NCBI GenBank assembly: GCA_012269805.1 | Contig: JAAXJP010000152.1 | Span: 1-6,727, forward strand | Length of the DNA stretch: 6,727 nucleotides | Origin: Rubrivirga sp. | GTDB lineage: Bacteria; Bacteroidota; Rhodothermia; Rhodothermales; Rubricoccaceae | Direction of reading: 5' to 3' | Shown: piece after piece, positions 6,096 to 6,727 of the stretch | How positions within the stretch are numbered: position 1 is the first letter of the stretch | Layout: every line of letters begins with the position of its first letter | Notes under the pieces: generated by a model | What the model was told of the DNA's origin: nothing | Databases searched by the model: none | The model's input: the letters and a program-made list of their open reading frames with translations, nothing else | Made by a program: the position numbers and the translations under genes

Positions 6096-6716
6096 CTACC
6101 GCGCCGCGAACGGCGCCAGCGACTGGCGGACGGCCGCGTCGACGAAGTCGTCGCCGGCGAGGCGGACGTCGACGCGGCGGGCGAGGTGGAGCGACACGAG
6201 CCCGTGGAGGGCCGTCCAGAGGACCGCCGAGGCCACGTCGGGCGGGCTCGGCGCGTCGAGGGACCCCGCGGCCACGCCCGCCTGGATGGTCTCGCCGAAC
6301 AGCTCGACGTTCCGGCGCGCGCGGCGGTAGTCCTCGGCCGGGTACCGGGCCATCCGCTCCGGGTGGAGCTGGAACATGACCTCGTAGTACTCCGGGTTGT
6401 CGAGGCCGAACCGGACGTAGGCCCGCGAGAGCGCCTCGAGTCGCTCCGGCGGCGTGGGGGCGGTCTCGGCGGCGGCCGTGAGCGCGGCGTGGAGCCGGTC
6501 CATCCCCTCCGAGATGAGCGCGTGCGTGAGCGCGTCCTTGTTCTCGAAGTGGAGGTAGATGCTCGTCGCGCTGCACCCGACGGACCCGGCGATCTTCCGC
6601 ATCGACAGGGCCTCGTAGCCGTCGGCGACGAGGAGGTGCCGGGCGTGGTCGAGGATGACGCGGCGGAGGTCGGCGTCGGTCTCGGCGCGGCGGGCGGGGG
6701 CGGAGGTCTCGGGCAC
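6096..6716 (-). CDS. TetR/AcrR-family transcriptional regulator, candidate fatty-acid repressor
   Basis: A 206-residue one-component regulator. The N-terminal DNA-binding domain spans about residues 15-62: a first helix (ADLRRVILDHARHLL), then the helix-turn-helix around LSMRKIAGSVGCSATSIYLHF (38-58) and the usual FxNKDAL that follows. The rest is helical, with a WTALHGL motif (167-173) characteristic of the WHG-type TetR C-terminal domain that forms the ligand pocket and dimer face. The ligand cannot be read from sequence. Its position 74 bp upstream of an acyl-CoA synthetase suggests regulation of this cluster in response to acyl-CoA, as for Bacillus or Thermus FadR. The start used is a GTG at 6716-6714. 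The frame is still open to the window end at 6727, so the true start could lie outside. The remaining 11 bases are too few to interpret. Confidence 0.9.
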   Translation of the reverse strand: MPETSAPARRAETDADLRRVILDHARHLLVADGYEALSMRKIAGSVGCSATSIYLHFENKDALTHALISEGMDRLHAALTAAAETAPTPPERLEALSRAYVRFGLDNPEYYEVMFQLHPERMARYPAEDYRRARRNVELFGETIQAGVAAGSLDAPSPPDVASAVLWTALHGLVSLHLARRVDVRLAGDDFVDAAVRQSLAPFAAR

Positions 6717-6727
6717 GGGGTCGGGCG

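Noticed and set aside
6022..6576. N-terminal extension of the acyl-CoA synthetase into the regulator gene
   Set aside because: It is an out-of-frame reading of the TetR gene with His/Arg/Pro-rich shadow composition. The synthetase family starts near the ATG at 6021.
1..6727. CRISPR array, insertion sequence, tRNA/rRNA gene or phage element
   Set aside because: No spaced long direct repeats, transposase, terminal inverted repeats, tRNA-like folds or rRNA sequence were seen. The window is tightly packed with metabolic genes.

Overview
This window is a compact fatty-acid beta-oxidation cluster. Four protein-coding genes, all on the minus strand, fill nearly all of it. In transcription order (right to left) they are: a TetR-family regulator (6716 to 6096), a long-chain acyl-CoA synthetase (6021 to 4138), an acyl-CoA dehydrogenase resembling the glutaryl-CoA dehydrogenase/plant ACX4 branch (3914 to 2514), and a FadN-type fusion of 3-hydroxyacyl-CoA dehydrogenase and enoyl-CoA hydratase (2457 to 88). 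The synthetase activates fatty acids to acyl-CoA, the dehydrogenase makes the 2-enoyl-CoA, and FadN hydrates it and oxidises the product to 3-ketoacyl-CoA. The regulator is placed to act as a FadR-like acyl-CoA sensor. The thiolase needed to complete the cycle and the electron-transfer flavoprotein for the dehydrogenase are not in the window. A thiolase may lie just beyond position 1.

The DNA is very GC-rich, which produces long open frames antisense to the real genes; these are shadows. The three starts that can be inspected (synthetase, dehydrogenase, fadN) are preceded by pyrimidine-rich leaders with no Shine-Dalgarno sequence. This is common in Bacteroidota/Rhodothermota-like bacteria. 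A high-GC Rhodothermota-type organism is a plausible but weakly supported guess, because no rRNA or marker gene is present.

The gaps are 74 bp (regulator to synthetase), 223 bp (synthetase to dehydrogenase) and 56 bp (dehydrogenase to fadN). The first two contain short perfect or near-perfect palindromes that could be operators. The 223-bp gap also has a possible promoter whose expected start site falls at the edge of a 21-bp imperfect palindrome.

The most notable observation is at the 3' end of fadN. The open frame stops at a TAG (88-90), but the same frame continues for 18 codons encoding a tail ending in PLRN before a TAA at 31-33. That tail looks like the conserved C-terminus of FadN proteins, so the TAG appears to interrupt the gene. 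Immediately after the TAA, positions 1-30 hold a degenerate 7-bp tandem repeat. On the mRNA-sense strand it has five G-runs, a canonical G-quadruplex pattern, and it runs off the window edge. I see no novel multi-gene system here; the gene content is ordinary beta-oxidation.
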